Source: Lachnospiraceae bacterium
Lineage (GTDB): Bacteria > Bacillota > Clostridia > Lachnospirales > Lachnospiraceae
Assembly: GCA_015057005.1 (NCBI GenBank)
Contig: SVFF01000001.1
Coordinates: 434,001 to 498,000 of the forward strand
Reading direction: 5' to 3'
DNA: 64,000 nt
In this document: piece by piece, positions 47,526 through 56,900 of the stretch
How the letters are laid out: the number at the start of each line of letters is the position of its first letter
Position numbering within the stretch: the stretch's first letter is position 1
Made by a program: the position numbers and the translations under genes
Notes under the pieces: model-generated
The model's database searches: none
Seen by the model: the letters and a program-made list of their open reading frames with translations, nothing else
Told to the model about the DNA's origin: nothing

Positions 47526-48620
47526 CTACACCAGCCCCCACATTCTCACCTGAATCAGATAGAATCCCAAATACGCCGCCATCATCACCCCATACACCAG
47601 TTTTGCGGATTTCTCCTCAAACATGTGGTCAATCTGCCAGGGCAGGAGGATATAATTGTACAGGGAGAAATAAATCGGCAGTCGGCCGATGAAGATGCCG
47701 CTGGTAAACATGGAGATGATATACAGTCCCATGGAGATGATGGACATGTTGGTGCAGACATTGATCAGTCTGCTGTCCTCCGCACGGATATAGCGCAGCC
47801 CCACCAGGGACAGGATGGAAGGCACAGAATACACCAGCACGCGGAGCATGTTGGTACCGTCGTCCTGCCACTCGTTCCAGTCACTTACTACGTTCTTGTA
47901 CTGGGTCTCCTGAAGCATAGTGTCCAGGATATCTGTGAACTGATCCACGTAGACTACGGCGATGAAGCTCAGTGCCAGGAAAAACAGGGTCCGCTTGTTC
48001 CAGGCCCGGCCCTGTACGATGAAGACAAAGGGGATCACGATCAGCGCACTCTGGTGGAACAGGGATGCGAACAGAATGATCAGGATCGCCTTGATATATT
48101 TCTTATCCAGGATGAATTCAAAGGCCGCCAGGGTGATGGTCACCGCCACAAATTGGCGCATACCGTTAAACATCCAGGAAACATAGTCCGTGGATGCGAT
48201 GAACAAAAAGAAACTGATGACATATCGCCCTGAATACTTCCGATAGATTCTGAACAAAAGAAAAGCCTGAAATGCCCCTACGATAAAGAAATAAACCCGC
48301 ACGTCCTCTGTGACCAGGGCTTTCAGCACTGCAGACACCAAATAAAAGCCCTCGTCCTTGTCTACTCCTGCCATATATTCCGGAATGGCAGCCAAGCCAA
48401 AGGGCAGATCCCGAAACATCTGCATGTATGCCCCCGTGTCCATCACATATCCGCGCACAGCGGTCCAAAGCACCAGGGGAAACACCAGCACCGCTGCCGG
48501 GAGGGGCTGCATTCTCAGCACTTTGACCCCTTCCACATATTCTACTCTCTGCATCTGGATAAACCAGGCCGCAAAAGCGAAAATGCCTATCCAGACAAAA
48601 ATCAAATAATAATTGGACAT
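47526..48620 (-). CDS. EpsG-family membrane protein, probable polysaccharide polymerase
   Basis: 364 aa with about ten membrane segments; MSNYYLIFVWIGIFAFAAWF starts the first. The periplasmic PDKDEGFYLVSAVL-like loop (GVDKDEGFYLVSAVLKAL) and FNGMRQFVAVTITLAAFEFI are typical of EpsG proteins, which act as Wzy-type polymerases. I chose ATG 48620, directly after the stop of the GT4 gene; upstream in-frame Mets would overlap it by up to 53 bp. Confidence 0.88.
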   Translation of the reverse strand: MSNYYLIFVWIGIFAFAAWFIQMQRVEYVEGVKVLRMQPLPAAVLVFPLVLWTAVRGYVMDTGAYMQMFRDLPFGLAAIPEYMAGVDKDEGFYLVSAVLKALVTEDVRVYFFIVGAFQAFLLFRIYRKYSGRYVISFFLFIASTDYVSWMFNGMRQFVAVTITLAAFEFILDKKYIKAILIILFASLFHQSALIVIPFVFIVQGRAWNKRTLFFLALSFIAVVYVDQFTDILDTMLQETQYKNVVSDWNEWQDDGTNMLRVLVYSVPSILSLVGLRYIRAEDSRLINVCTNMSIISMGLYIISMFTSGIFIGRLPIYFSLYNYILLPWQIDHMFEEKSAKLVYGVMMAAYLGFYLIQVRMWGLV

Positions 48621-48621
48621 A

Positions 48622-49755
48622 TTAAACCCCATTCTGAGACGCAGCGCCAAAAACGCGCGACTTAATGGCATCAACTGTCATATCTACGACCATACCCTTT
48701 TCAAACCGCTTCTGTACCAACGCGCGGCCGGCCTGACCCATGGCACAGCGCTCCGCGCGAGAAAGCTTCAGGAAAGACTCCATGCGGTTATACAGACTCT
48801 CCACATCCTTGACAGAACAGAGCAGTCCGCTCTTGCCGGGAATCACAGTCTCGCGGCAACCGGGGATGTCAGAAGTGATGATGGGACGCCCGGTGGCCGC
48901 TGCCTCCAACAGCACATTGGACAGGCCCTCATGATAACTGGGCAGGACGATACAATCCGCATGCTCCAGGAACTCCCTGGGTTCTCTCTGGAAACCAAAG
49001 AACTTCACGATGCCCTGCATCTCCAGGACCTCCACCTGCTCCTTGTACTCATCCTCAAAGAAACCTACCATACCCAGCACAAACCGGCCCGGATATGCTC
49101 CGTGAAGCCGACGCACTGCCTCAAACAGCTCATCCATGCCCTTATCCCGCATGATACGGCCCAGATACAAAAATTGCACCTTTTCATTCTCAGGATAATC
49201 TTTACACATAAAGCGCTCCAAGTCAATACCTGCGCCGGGCAATACCTGCACCTGGGAAGCCTGAACGATCCTCTTCTCTCCAAAGATCCGTGCATTCTCC
49301 GTATTCTCAAAGAATACTACCTTCGCTTCGCGCAGGGCTATGCGGTACAGTACCGTAGCCACAGCAGCAACACTCTTTTTCTGGAAGACAGCACCCAGAC
49401 CCTGCACATTCACCACATAAGGCACTTTGCACAGGCGGCACACCAATCCCGCAAAGATGTTGGGCTTGATGGAATATGTAATCACCAGATCGGGAGCTTC
49501 CCGACGGATCATCTGCCAGTATTCTATTAATAATTTCAACTCGCTCAGAGGATTCACCTTGCGGCGTTCAAATCCGGTCTCGATCATCCGGAAACCAAGT
49601 GCTTTGAAATCCTCTTCATGCCCTACAAAAGGCGTGCTGATCACTACCTCATATTCTTCCTGGAGCTTACGCAACAAGTCCTTGCGAAAACGCCACAGCA
49701 TATAAGAATGGTTGGTGATCACCAGGAGTTTTTTCTTTTCGTTTTGTTTTTTCAA
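48622..49755 (-). CDS. GT4-family glycosyltransferase, first gene of the polysaccharide operon
   Basis: 377 aa, GT-B fold. LLVITNHSYMLWRFRKDLLR opens the N-terminal half. The C-terminal half has FLYLGRIMRDKGMDELFEAV, then VVLPSYHEGLSNVLLEAAAT and GRPIITSDIPGC, the GT4 donor site of EpsD/PglA-like enzymes (N-acetylglucosamine or N-acetylgalactosamine transfer is frequent). The start is TTG behind GGGAG. It heads the minus-strand operon, 43 bp from a candidate promoter. Confidence 0.9.
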   Translation of the reverse strand: MKKQNEKKKLLVITNHSYMLWRFRKDLLRKLQEEYEVVISTPFVGHEEDFKALGFRMIETGFERRKVNPLSELKLLIEYWQMIRREAPDLVITYSIKPNIFAGLVCRLCKVPYVVNVQGLGAVFQKKSVAAVATVLYRIALREAKVVFFENTENARIFGEKRIVQASQVQVLPGAGIDLERFMCKDYPENEKVQFLYLGRIMRDKGMDELFEAVRRLHGAYPGRFVLGMVGFFEDEYKEQVEVLEMQGIVKFFGFQREPREFLEHADCIVLPSYHEGLSNVLLEAAATGRPIITSDIPGCRETVIPGKSGLLCSVKDVESLYNRMESFLKLSRAERCAMGQAGRALVQKRFEKGMVVDMTVDAIKSRVFGAASQNGV

Positions 49756-49797
49756 TCTCTTATACTCCCATATCTATCCCCATAAAAATGTGCTTAC

Positions 49798-49826
49798 ATT
49801 GTAACGTTTTCTTCTCCATAAAACAA
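49798..49826 (-). promoter_or_regulatory. Possible promoter of the polysaccharide operon
   Basis: Minus strand TTGTTT, 17-bp spacer, TACAAT. The -10 box is good and the -35 weak, so an activator or another sigma factor may be needed. The remaining 49827-49958 shows no gene. Confidence 0.4.
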
Positions 49827-49958
49827 GTGCAAATTGCTAATTTCCCAGCATTTTTCAATACTTTTGTGGGAGCAAAATAGGGAGTGCGCATTACAGTTTT
49901 GTGTTTGATTGAAATGCCGCACCTTTACGTAATATCTTGGTTTTTCAGGCAACTTTGC

Positions 49959-50470
49959 GGAAGCTTCCGAGAAACTTGCGTGGGCCATTTCTTCCGCTAG
50001 GTTCTCCCACTCACACCACTTCTAGCGGACGATTCTCTCTCCGCGGAAGCTTCCGAGAAACTTGCGCGGGCCATTTCTTCCGCTAGGTTCTCCCCTTTCT
50101 ACCACTTCTAGCGGTCGATTCTCTCTCCGTGGAAGCTTCCGTGGATCTTGCGCGAGCCATTTCTTCCGCTAGTTTCTCCCCTCACACCACTTCTAGCGGT
50201 CGATTCTCTCTCCGCGGAAGCTTCCGGGACACTTGCGTGGGCCATTTTTCCGCTAGTTTCTCCTCTTCACACCACTTCTAGCGGTCGATTCTCTCTCCGC
50301 GGAAGCTTCCGGGACACTTGCGCGGGCCATTTTTCCGCCAGTTTCTCCCCTTCACACCACTTCTAGCGGTCGATTCTCTCTCCGCGGAAGCTTCCGAGGA
50401 CACTTCGCGAGCCACAACGTCCGCGAGCGACGCGTTTTCCAACGCATTCTAGCGGTCATTGAGGCTCGCA
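49959..50470. repeat. Tandem array of 85-86 bp units with internal palindromes
   Basis: The palindrome GGAAGCTTCC starts at 49959, 50045, 50131, 50216, 50301 and 50386, giving steps of 86, 86, 85, 85 and 85 bp. Each unit also carries an inverted pair CCGCTAG/CTAGCGG about 22-24 bp apart and a CTCTCTCCGC stretch. Units 1-5 are near-identical with scattered changes. The last one is divergent but holds a nested palindrome (50407-50469). The unit length is not a multiple of three in all copies and no stable protein is encoded. It lies upstream of the polysaccharide operon. Confidence 0.92.
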
Positions 50471-50493
50471 CGCTGTCACTTACAAGAAGCAAC

Positions 50494-50533
50494 AAAGGCC
50501 CCATCGGGCGCTTCCGCGCCCGGTGGGGCCTTT
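50494..50533. terminator. Terminator after the GrpB gene
   Basis: A strong stem AAAGGCCCC..CGGGCGC/GCGCCCG..GGGGCCTTT with a 4-nt loop. T-rich tails lie on both sides. It separates the GrpB gene from the tandem array. Confidence 0.88.
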
Positions 50534-50539
50534 ATTGCT

Positions 50540-51055
50540 CTACTTCAAACCACACAGCATATACAATTCTTCAATGCAGGAGGCTTTGTATTCCATATAT
50601 TTATCAATATCGTCCGGAAACAACCTGGCGGCGGTTTCCTTTACCAAGCTGTACTTCTCCACAGCTTCCCCATTGCTTCTCAGGAAATCCCGGAATGCAA
50701 TGTGGCGATGCAACTCCCGGGAATATTGGGGGCACACATATAAATGGTGGGTTTGCAAATGTGGCTTATTCAAATATTTGAATGCCTCTCTGTCCTTGAT
50801 TCCAAGGTTGCCTTCGTGAATATACCCAATCGCTTCTAATTTGCTGACCACAGCATCAAATATTGAGTAATCCTTGATGATCACATCAATGTCAATACAA
50901 GGCTTAGCAGATAGTCCTTCTACCGAAGTGCTTCCAACATGCTCAATGCCGATCATCAAATCACCGATTGCACCTTCGATCTCCTTCTTGATCTCTTCAA
51001 AAGCAGATTCCCACGCCCTGTCATAGGGCAGAACGATAACCTTTGTTATTCGCAT
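50540..51055 (-). CDS. GrpB-family (UPF0157) protein
   Basis: 171 aa. VIVLPYDRAWESAFEEIKKE, then IEHVGSTSVEGLSAKPCIDI (VGSTS...KPxID is the family mark), then HHLYVCPQYSRELHRHIAFR and DFLR. The fold is nucleotidyltransferase-like, and relatives are sometimes fused to dephospho-CoA kinase, but the reaction is not established. ATG follows GGAG at 7 bp. It ends at the strong terminator 50494-50533. Confidence 0.9.
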   Translation of the reverse strand: MRITKVIVLPYDRAWESAFEEIKKEIEGAIGDLMIGIEHVGSTSVEGLSAKPCIDIDVIIKDYSIFDAVVSKLEAIGYIHEGNLGIKDREAFKYLNKPHLQTHHLYVCPQYSRELHRHIAFRDFLRSNGEAVEKYSLVKETAARLFPDDIDKYMEYKASCIEELYMLCGLK

Positions 51056-51333
51056 ACGAAATCTCCATGTAATCTAAGTTTAACAGTCTTGTGGATATTC
51101 TATCATCAGGAACGTAAAGCTTCAACACCCACTGCCCATTTGTCAAGGAATTATAATTGCCGGAAGAAGCTCTATCTCCGAAGTAGAAACCAGCATCCCC
51201 TCAGACCAATACTGCAAAAGGAAGATGTCAAAGTTCGTTACACTTGCAAAAACTTTGAACGTAAGTGCTTACTATTTATGTTATTTTTTCGACCTACTGG
51301 CCTAGAACACTAAAAAAACTAAAAGTGTACCCT

Positions 51334-52899
51334 CTATTCTTCTCCCGCAAATTTAATCACTAAGACATCATTAATCACTGTCATACCTCCCTCTGCAGGC
51401 CAGCATGGCATTTTCTGCACTTCCGGATGCTCTTTCATTTCCTCACACTGCTCCTTACTCAAAGAATGAACATCCATTCCCAAAGTATTTGTTAAAAACT
51501 GGCTTATTAGTCCAGATTCAAACATCAATGTCTTATGAACCATATTGCTGACAATATGATATTGACCTTCTTTCTGCAACTTCCCTTCATAAGTCTTATA
51601 AAACACCACATCTTCAGCACTTCGTGTCCCCACCATTGCCATTTTATCAAATTCATATTCTTCCTGCAAATCATGAATTTCCAGGTATATTTCCAATGCT
51701 TCAGCATAAGTGCGTTCATAAGATAAGTCCATATAAAAATAGCAAATATTCGCAACTATACCATTGTTTAGTACAACCAAAAACAATATAGCACATACAA
51801 CTTCTTTCAACAAAGTTTTTGCCCACTTTTCATATAATACAGCAGTTATCACATACAATAAGACAAGACTCTGTAACATCCTAGTAGCGTACCCAACACC
51901 ACTAGACACAAAATACCAGATACACGCAAAAGGAACAATTGCAAATAAGCAAAGAAGCAACAATCCTACAGCCCACAATCTCTTAGAAATGCCACTTTTC
52001 AACACAGCTATCAAAATACCAATCGCCATCACCACAAAGAAAATCAAATTCAACACACTATAAAGAGAAAATCCATATTCCAGCACATCTCCCTGCAAAA
52101 AGAAATTGTTTACTGTATGAAAAGAGCGTCTCCATCCATAGCCAATCAACGTCCCTAATAGTTCCACACTCGTCTTCCCAACTTGCGAAATACCTTGATA
52201 ATCATTCACCGCCGTATCAGTCATATGTAAGCAAATTTGCCAGATACCGTAATACGCCGCCAAAGACAAGCCAAACAGTATGACCATACGTAAGATCCAT
52301 TTAAAACAATCCCAGCAGCCACACCGACCATCTAACAGTATGTCTGTAAAATAAAACACAGCCAGTAGAAGCGCAAATGAAATATATGCCTGATATATCC
52401 CGCAGGAAATACAGAGACATATTCCTGCGAGAATCCATCTAAAAAATCGTCTTTCTTCCATCCGCGAAAAGTACACTGCTACTGCGGAAAGAAACATTGA
52501 TAGCATATAACCATCCGCTGTATATTGAAAAAAGAAGGTCTCTGTCACAGCTGGTGACGCCGCTAGCAATCCGCCTGTCAACCCGATAAGTATCGGATTC
52601 TTCATATGAAACAATGCAACAATTGCAACAACCGTGAGCGCAATAAAAACACAAGAGAATATCCCTGTTATCCAAGGCAAATTGTAATAAGAACTAATCC
52701 CACACGCCGCCGCCAGAGCCCATCTTCCGGACCCCAAAATATTCTGATCAGAATAATAATTAGCAAGGGAATCATGATTCAACAGAGTATTGGTAAATTT
52801 ATAAAAATGAATTAGCATTGCAATAATAAACGTACCCCAAAACGCAATTTTATATTCTCGCTTTATTCTTTTATACAACGACAGAAAGTGTTCTCCCAT
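51334..52899 (-). CDS. GtrII-type membrane glucosyltransferase
   Basis: 521 aa with about eleven membrane segments. The first external loop has NHDSLANYYSDQNILGSGRW, a family mark of glucosyltransferase-II proteins, followed by GRWALAAACG and a helix-rich body. In phage and bacterial systems these use lipid-linked glucose to decorate surface polysaccharide on the outer face of the membrane. The C-terminal soluble part (about 400-521) is hydrophilic. I chose ATG 52899 with GAGGTG upstream. The 51056-51333 gap shows only small inverted repeats (for example CAAAGTT/AACTTTG near 51229) and no gene. Confidence 0.8.
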   Translation of the reverse strand: MGEHFLSLYKRIKREYKIAFWGTFIIAMLIHFYKFTNTLLNHDSLANYYSDQNILGSGRWALAAACGISSYYNLPWITGIFSCVFIALTVVAIVALFHMKNPILIGLTGGLLAASPAVTETFFFQYTADGYMLSMFLSAVAVYFSRMEERRFFRWILAGICLCISCGIYQAYISFALLLAVFYFTDILLDGRCGCWDCFKWILRMVILFGLSLAAYYGIWQICLHMTDTAVNDYQGISQVGKTSVELLGTLIGYGWRRSFHTVNNFFLQGDVLEYGFSLYSVLNLIFFVVMAIGILIAVLKSGISKRLWAVGLLLLCLFAIVPFACIWYFVSSGVGYATRMLQSLVLLYVITAVLYEKWAKTLLKEVVCAILFLVVLNNGIVANICYFYMDLSYERTYAEALEIYLEIHDLQEEYEFDKMAMVGTRSAEDVVFYKTYEGKLQKEGQYHIVSNMVHKTLMFESGLISQFLTNTLGMDVHSLSKEQCEEMKEHPEVQKMPCWPAEGGMTVINDVLVIKFAGEE

Positions 52900-52946
52900 A
52901 GACAATCACCTCAATTGTTTTTTCACTACTATATCTACCTATAACT

Positions 52947-52977
52947 AAGACGGCATCGCATCACGCGATACCGTCTT
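52947..52977 (-). terminator. Probable terminator of the minor pilin operon
   Basis: Stem AAGACGG-ATCGC/GCGAT-CCGTCTT with one mismatch and a short loop, about 30 bp downstream of the last minor pilin gene. The T-run is weak. Confidence 0.55.
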
Positions 52978-53006
52978 CCTTAATAACTATTTAACTCTAC
53001 AGTCCC

Positions 53007-53543
53007 TCAGACTATCGAATCATCCGGTGTAGAAAAATACACACTCTCTGTAGTCCAATCAATACTTTCAAGTGCTTCCATTGACGAATTATAGGTGGTA
53101 TTAGTCAATACCACTCCGCCAGAAACGCTACTACCATCATCCATAGTGGCTGTGTATACGAACTGTACTTTTGCTGTGGTGCTTGCAGCTTGTCCTACTT
53201 TGTCTAATTTGTAAGAAAAACCTTCCACTGCATTTACAGTAATGTCTATACCATTTTGACGAATAGTGAAGGTATCACCGTCAAAAAAGATACTGGTTCC
53301 AGTTGTAGTTGCTTTCGCATCCGCCAATGGTTTCTTCTCAATCACCCTCATACTGGGAAGACCATTCACAATGGTGGTCTGGATTACGTTTGCTTCCAGC
53401 TGGGTATTGGCTGCATTGGAACCGGAATTAAACAACTTTTGACCAGACACCAGCACTGCCGTACACGCTCCACCCAGCAAAATCATAACCACACAGCATA
53501 TAATCAATTCTACAAGGGTTACGCCTTTTTTGGACTTATTCAT
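53007..53543 (-). CDS. Minor pilin with class III-type N-terminal (PilW/PilV-like)
   Basis: 178 aa. The type IV pilin signal KKG/VTLVELIICC has the cleavage Gly followed by V-T-L-V-E, so Glu5 of the mature protein is present. A single hydrophobic helix is followed by a beta-rich head with a Ser/Thr-rich sequence. I chose ATG 53543, which overlaps the upstream stop by 8 bp (translational coupling); an upstream frame start at 53576 would overlap more. It is the last of three minor pilin genes. Confidence 0.85.
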   Translation of the reverse strand: MNKSKKGVTLVELIICCVVMILLGGACTAVLVSGQKLFNSGSNAANTQLEANVIQTTIVNGLPSMRVIEKKPLADAKATTTGTSIFFDGDTFTIRQNGIDITVNAVEGFSYKLDKVGQAASTTAKVQFVYTATMDDGSSVSGGVVLTNTTYNSSMEALESIDWTTESVYFSTPDDSIV

Positions 53544-53961
53544 CCTTATCAAACACCCCTTCCGTATTAGATGCATAGCCGGTCACTGTTTCTCCTTTAT
53601 AGGTCAGTGACAATTTCCATCCTCTCACTTTTGTCTCGCCTGCTGCATTCGTATAAGATTCTGCTGTAGCAGTCAGGGTTACATCCGAACCATAACCCAG
53701 CACGCTTTTAGCACTTGCAGCTACATCTGTTCCGGCGTAACTGCCGTTGGAGATAACCGAAATCACTGCATCCATCTTTTGCACAGCCTCGGAATGAGAT
53801 GCAGACTCCTGGGCCTTCTTATGAATGGTCGTGCTGCCAGTAGAAAGAGCCGCGATGATGCCAACCGCAATAATACTCAGCACGACTACACCAAAAACCA
53901 CTTCCACCAGCGTCACACCCTGCTTACTCTTCTTGGGGAGAAGTTTTGCTAAGTTCATCAT
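53536..53961 (-). CDS. Minor pilin (prepilin-type N-terminal)
   Basis: 141 aa. The prepilin signal KQG/VTLVEVVFGV has Glu5, and the helix ends IIAALSTGS. The short globular part has a Ala/Thr-rich beta pattern. The start codon overlaps the stop of the giant minor-pilin gene (ATGATG), so the set 58541-53007 is one operon. It probably primes pilus assembly with its neighbours. Confidence 0.85.
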   Translation of the reverse strand: MMNLAKLLPKKSKQGVTLVEVVFGVVVLSIIAVGIIAALSTGSTTIHKKAQESASHSEAVQKMDAVISVISNGSYAGTDVAASAKSVLGYGSDVTLTATAESYTNAAGETKVRGWKLSLTYKGETVTGYASNTEGVFDKDE

Positions 53962-56900
53962 TTCACAGTACCTCCTCCAAAGCCAGCAGTTGTACCCTGA
54001 CCATTCAGGATACCGGTATCAACGTAAGCATCATCAATCTCACCAGTGAGGGGGTTGATGGTTGCCGCCATGGAACGCACTTGCTCATCCGTCAACTTAG
54101 GATACTGCGCGGGATACTTTGCGATATCCAGCAGGCTGGTACCGTTAGTAGATGCTTTGATGTAATAAAAACCAGGAGCGATTGTCCCAGAAAACTGAAC
54201 CACATCATATTCTCCAATTACATAGGATTGTGTCCTAATTTGTTTCACAGCAATTGTGTCTTGTACATATACCAAAGTTCCATTATAATTTTCTGCTGAA
54301 TGTACTGTGAAAAGACCTAAATATTTATCTGTCGTATATCCACTTTCCTGGCTATTCACTACAATGTCTGTATTCCACTCTGAAATAAGCTTAAAGTTAT
54401 TCACAATAATTTCATCAACAGTATCATCTAAGAACAAGTAGTTGGTATAAATTGTCATATTTTTATCACGTTCCCAACTCAAACCAGTCTTTGTATGAAT
54501 CTTATTGACAGTACCTTTTTCAATTGCGATATATCGATCCACCGAATCGAAACCGGTCAGATTATTGTTATTAAAGTAGTTATTAATATCATCCGTCTTA
54601 TGAACTACCATCAGACCCAAATTATTTTCTGCACTTGCAAACAAATCTATTCCGTCATCGCCCGGATCATATCTGCAAATCTGTGCTTCCATTGTTGCCA
54701 GAACAGTATTATCTGCCAACACAATCTCTGTCAGATTCTCATAATCCATCTGTAAAGTGTCGCTACTATATTTCTTTGCTCCAAACAAGCTTTCTAATAG
54801 ACTTTCAAGGAATCCTGATTCTTTTACAATATTCTTCAGTAAGAACTTAACACCTGTATTACCCTGTTTGATCTGAAGCGCATCTACAGAAATGTAACGT
54901 GTTGCGATGGTCAGATTCTTAGGTACTACCAATGCAGTATCAGAAGCAAGCAATACACGATTCGCACGATGCAGTACTTCTGAAGTATTATTAATTTCAT
55001 TTATGTATGCACACACTACATAATGCTCATTATTCGTTCCGGAAGGATCTTGTCCGCTCATAATACCACTTGCTGTCCAGCCAATTGTCTCACCGGACAC
55101 CACGCGTGCCAGCTGCTCGTTTGTAGCATACGCCACATCCAGGTTAATAGAAGGATACACCGCCAGAGCAAACAGCTGCTTCACCACATCAGGGAAATCC
55201 ACAGATGTAATTTTGTTAGGATTAGCAGCATCTTCCTTTTTGATAATCGTACCATTTTCGAATCCGGTACCACGGCACATCCAACCTTCTGCCATACCAT
55301 AGGACACGTTCATCAAGTCAGTACCGGAAGGAATTTCGTAAAAATTCTTTTCCTTGAAAATAACAGTTCCTGCTGCATTCTTGATATCATTCACAGCAAA
55401 GAGCATGATATTTTCGCCTGCGGCGCTGTAAGGATACACATACACGCTTCCACCACCGGTCATGGAATGATTCAGTACCAGCAGGTCTGTGTGCAGACTA
55501 ACAGACACACCATGTGTATTAATACTGGTGTCATCATCCATAAAGTACATGGAAGAGCCTTTCAGATAAGATGCGTAATATCCACCGGCTGCCGGCGCAA
55601 TGGGAAGCGGTGAATTCAACATAAATATTGTAGAAGCATAGTTGGTACCGCTGATATACGCACCAAACTTAGTAGTCACACCGGGCACATAAGTGGTACT
55701 CCATGTTATTGAACCATCCGCTTCTACCTTGCCATACTGCATTGTAATACTGCTTGCAGAAATACCGGAAGGAAGACCATACCAGGTAACAACACCTGAA
55801 TTAGTTATTGCAAACATAAACGAGGATTTGTCCGCCTCAGAAAGTGTAATACTGTTGGCAATGTCCACAGTAGAGATAACAATTGAACCCGGACTAACTT
55901 TTGTCAACGAATCACTTTGCTCAACTTTAAAGGTCACATTTCCTGTCGGCAAATTCGTCAGCTGTCCACTAGAAAACCAATGGTCAACCCCATTATAGCT
56001 GTAACCATAATAGTGTGTTCCGCCTTCGCCACTCCAACCGGTATATTCGATCACTGCATTTTTCCCATTGACACTCACGGAAGGAGTGCCGGTATAAGCA
56101 AATCCTGTTCGATTAACAGTTATAGTTCCTAATGTTACACAATAAACAAAATTGCCTTTTTTCACTTCTGCAGTAATCTTGTAGGATCCCACTCCAATGA
56201 TATTGGTGTTGTTTTTTATCTGAGAATTAAGACACAGTTTGGTTATGTCATCAAAACTTGTCGCAAAACGTGTTTTAAGCACATTTTTTAACTGACCAAC
56301 TGTATAACTTCCGTCATATGTACGTTCCTCGCTATACATGTTAGTAATTGTCACACTACTTCTGGTATCTTTAGCCGCAGTGGGAATCTGACCGGATGCT
56401 GCATCAGGCAGCTCTACAAAATAAACTTTTTCCTCACTCTTACTTATGTAATATCCATTGCTAGTAGTAAAGTACACTGTAATATCGTCGTATTCTTCCG
56501 TAGGATCACCGGAATCCTCCCATTCACCCACACCCGGTGTAGGATAGCCAGGATAACTGGGATAGCCTGGGTAACTGGGATAGCCTGGGTAACTGGGATA
56601 GCCTGGGTAACTGGGATAGCCTGGGTAACTGGGATAGCCAGGATAACTGGGATAGCCAGGATAACTGGGATAGCCAGGATATTGGTAATACTCTCTTTCC
56701 TGATGTTGAACAACTTCCATCAAATACTCATCGGTAAAACTCAAGCTGCCATTTCCCTTTTTAAATGATGTAGCACTATCACTCAGTCCACTATAAAATG
56801 TGTACTTGTAGGTTGTAACTTGATCACGTTCAGTATTTGTTTCATTTTCAGTCTCCGTAGCACTATCCTCAATAGCATTTACCTTTATATATTGATTATA

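Noticed and set aside
50148..50366. A repetitive 72-codon frame across the tandem array
   Set aside because: The unit is 85-86 bp, so the frame shifts between units. No ribosome binding site, and the translation follows the DNA repeat only.
49959..50470. Tandem array considered as a CRISPR array
   Set aside because: The whole 85-86 bp unit is repeated, with no unique spacers between short repeats, and no cas genes are near.
50939..51313. A 124-codon plus-strand frame over the start of the GrpB gene
   Set aside because: Half of it is antisense to grpB. The remainder is basic low-information sequence without a start signal.
56444..56713. Repetitive Ile-Pro-Val frame on the minus strand
   Set aside because: It is the out-of-frame reading of the 18-bp repeats in the giant pilin gene.
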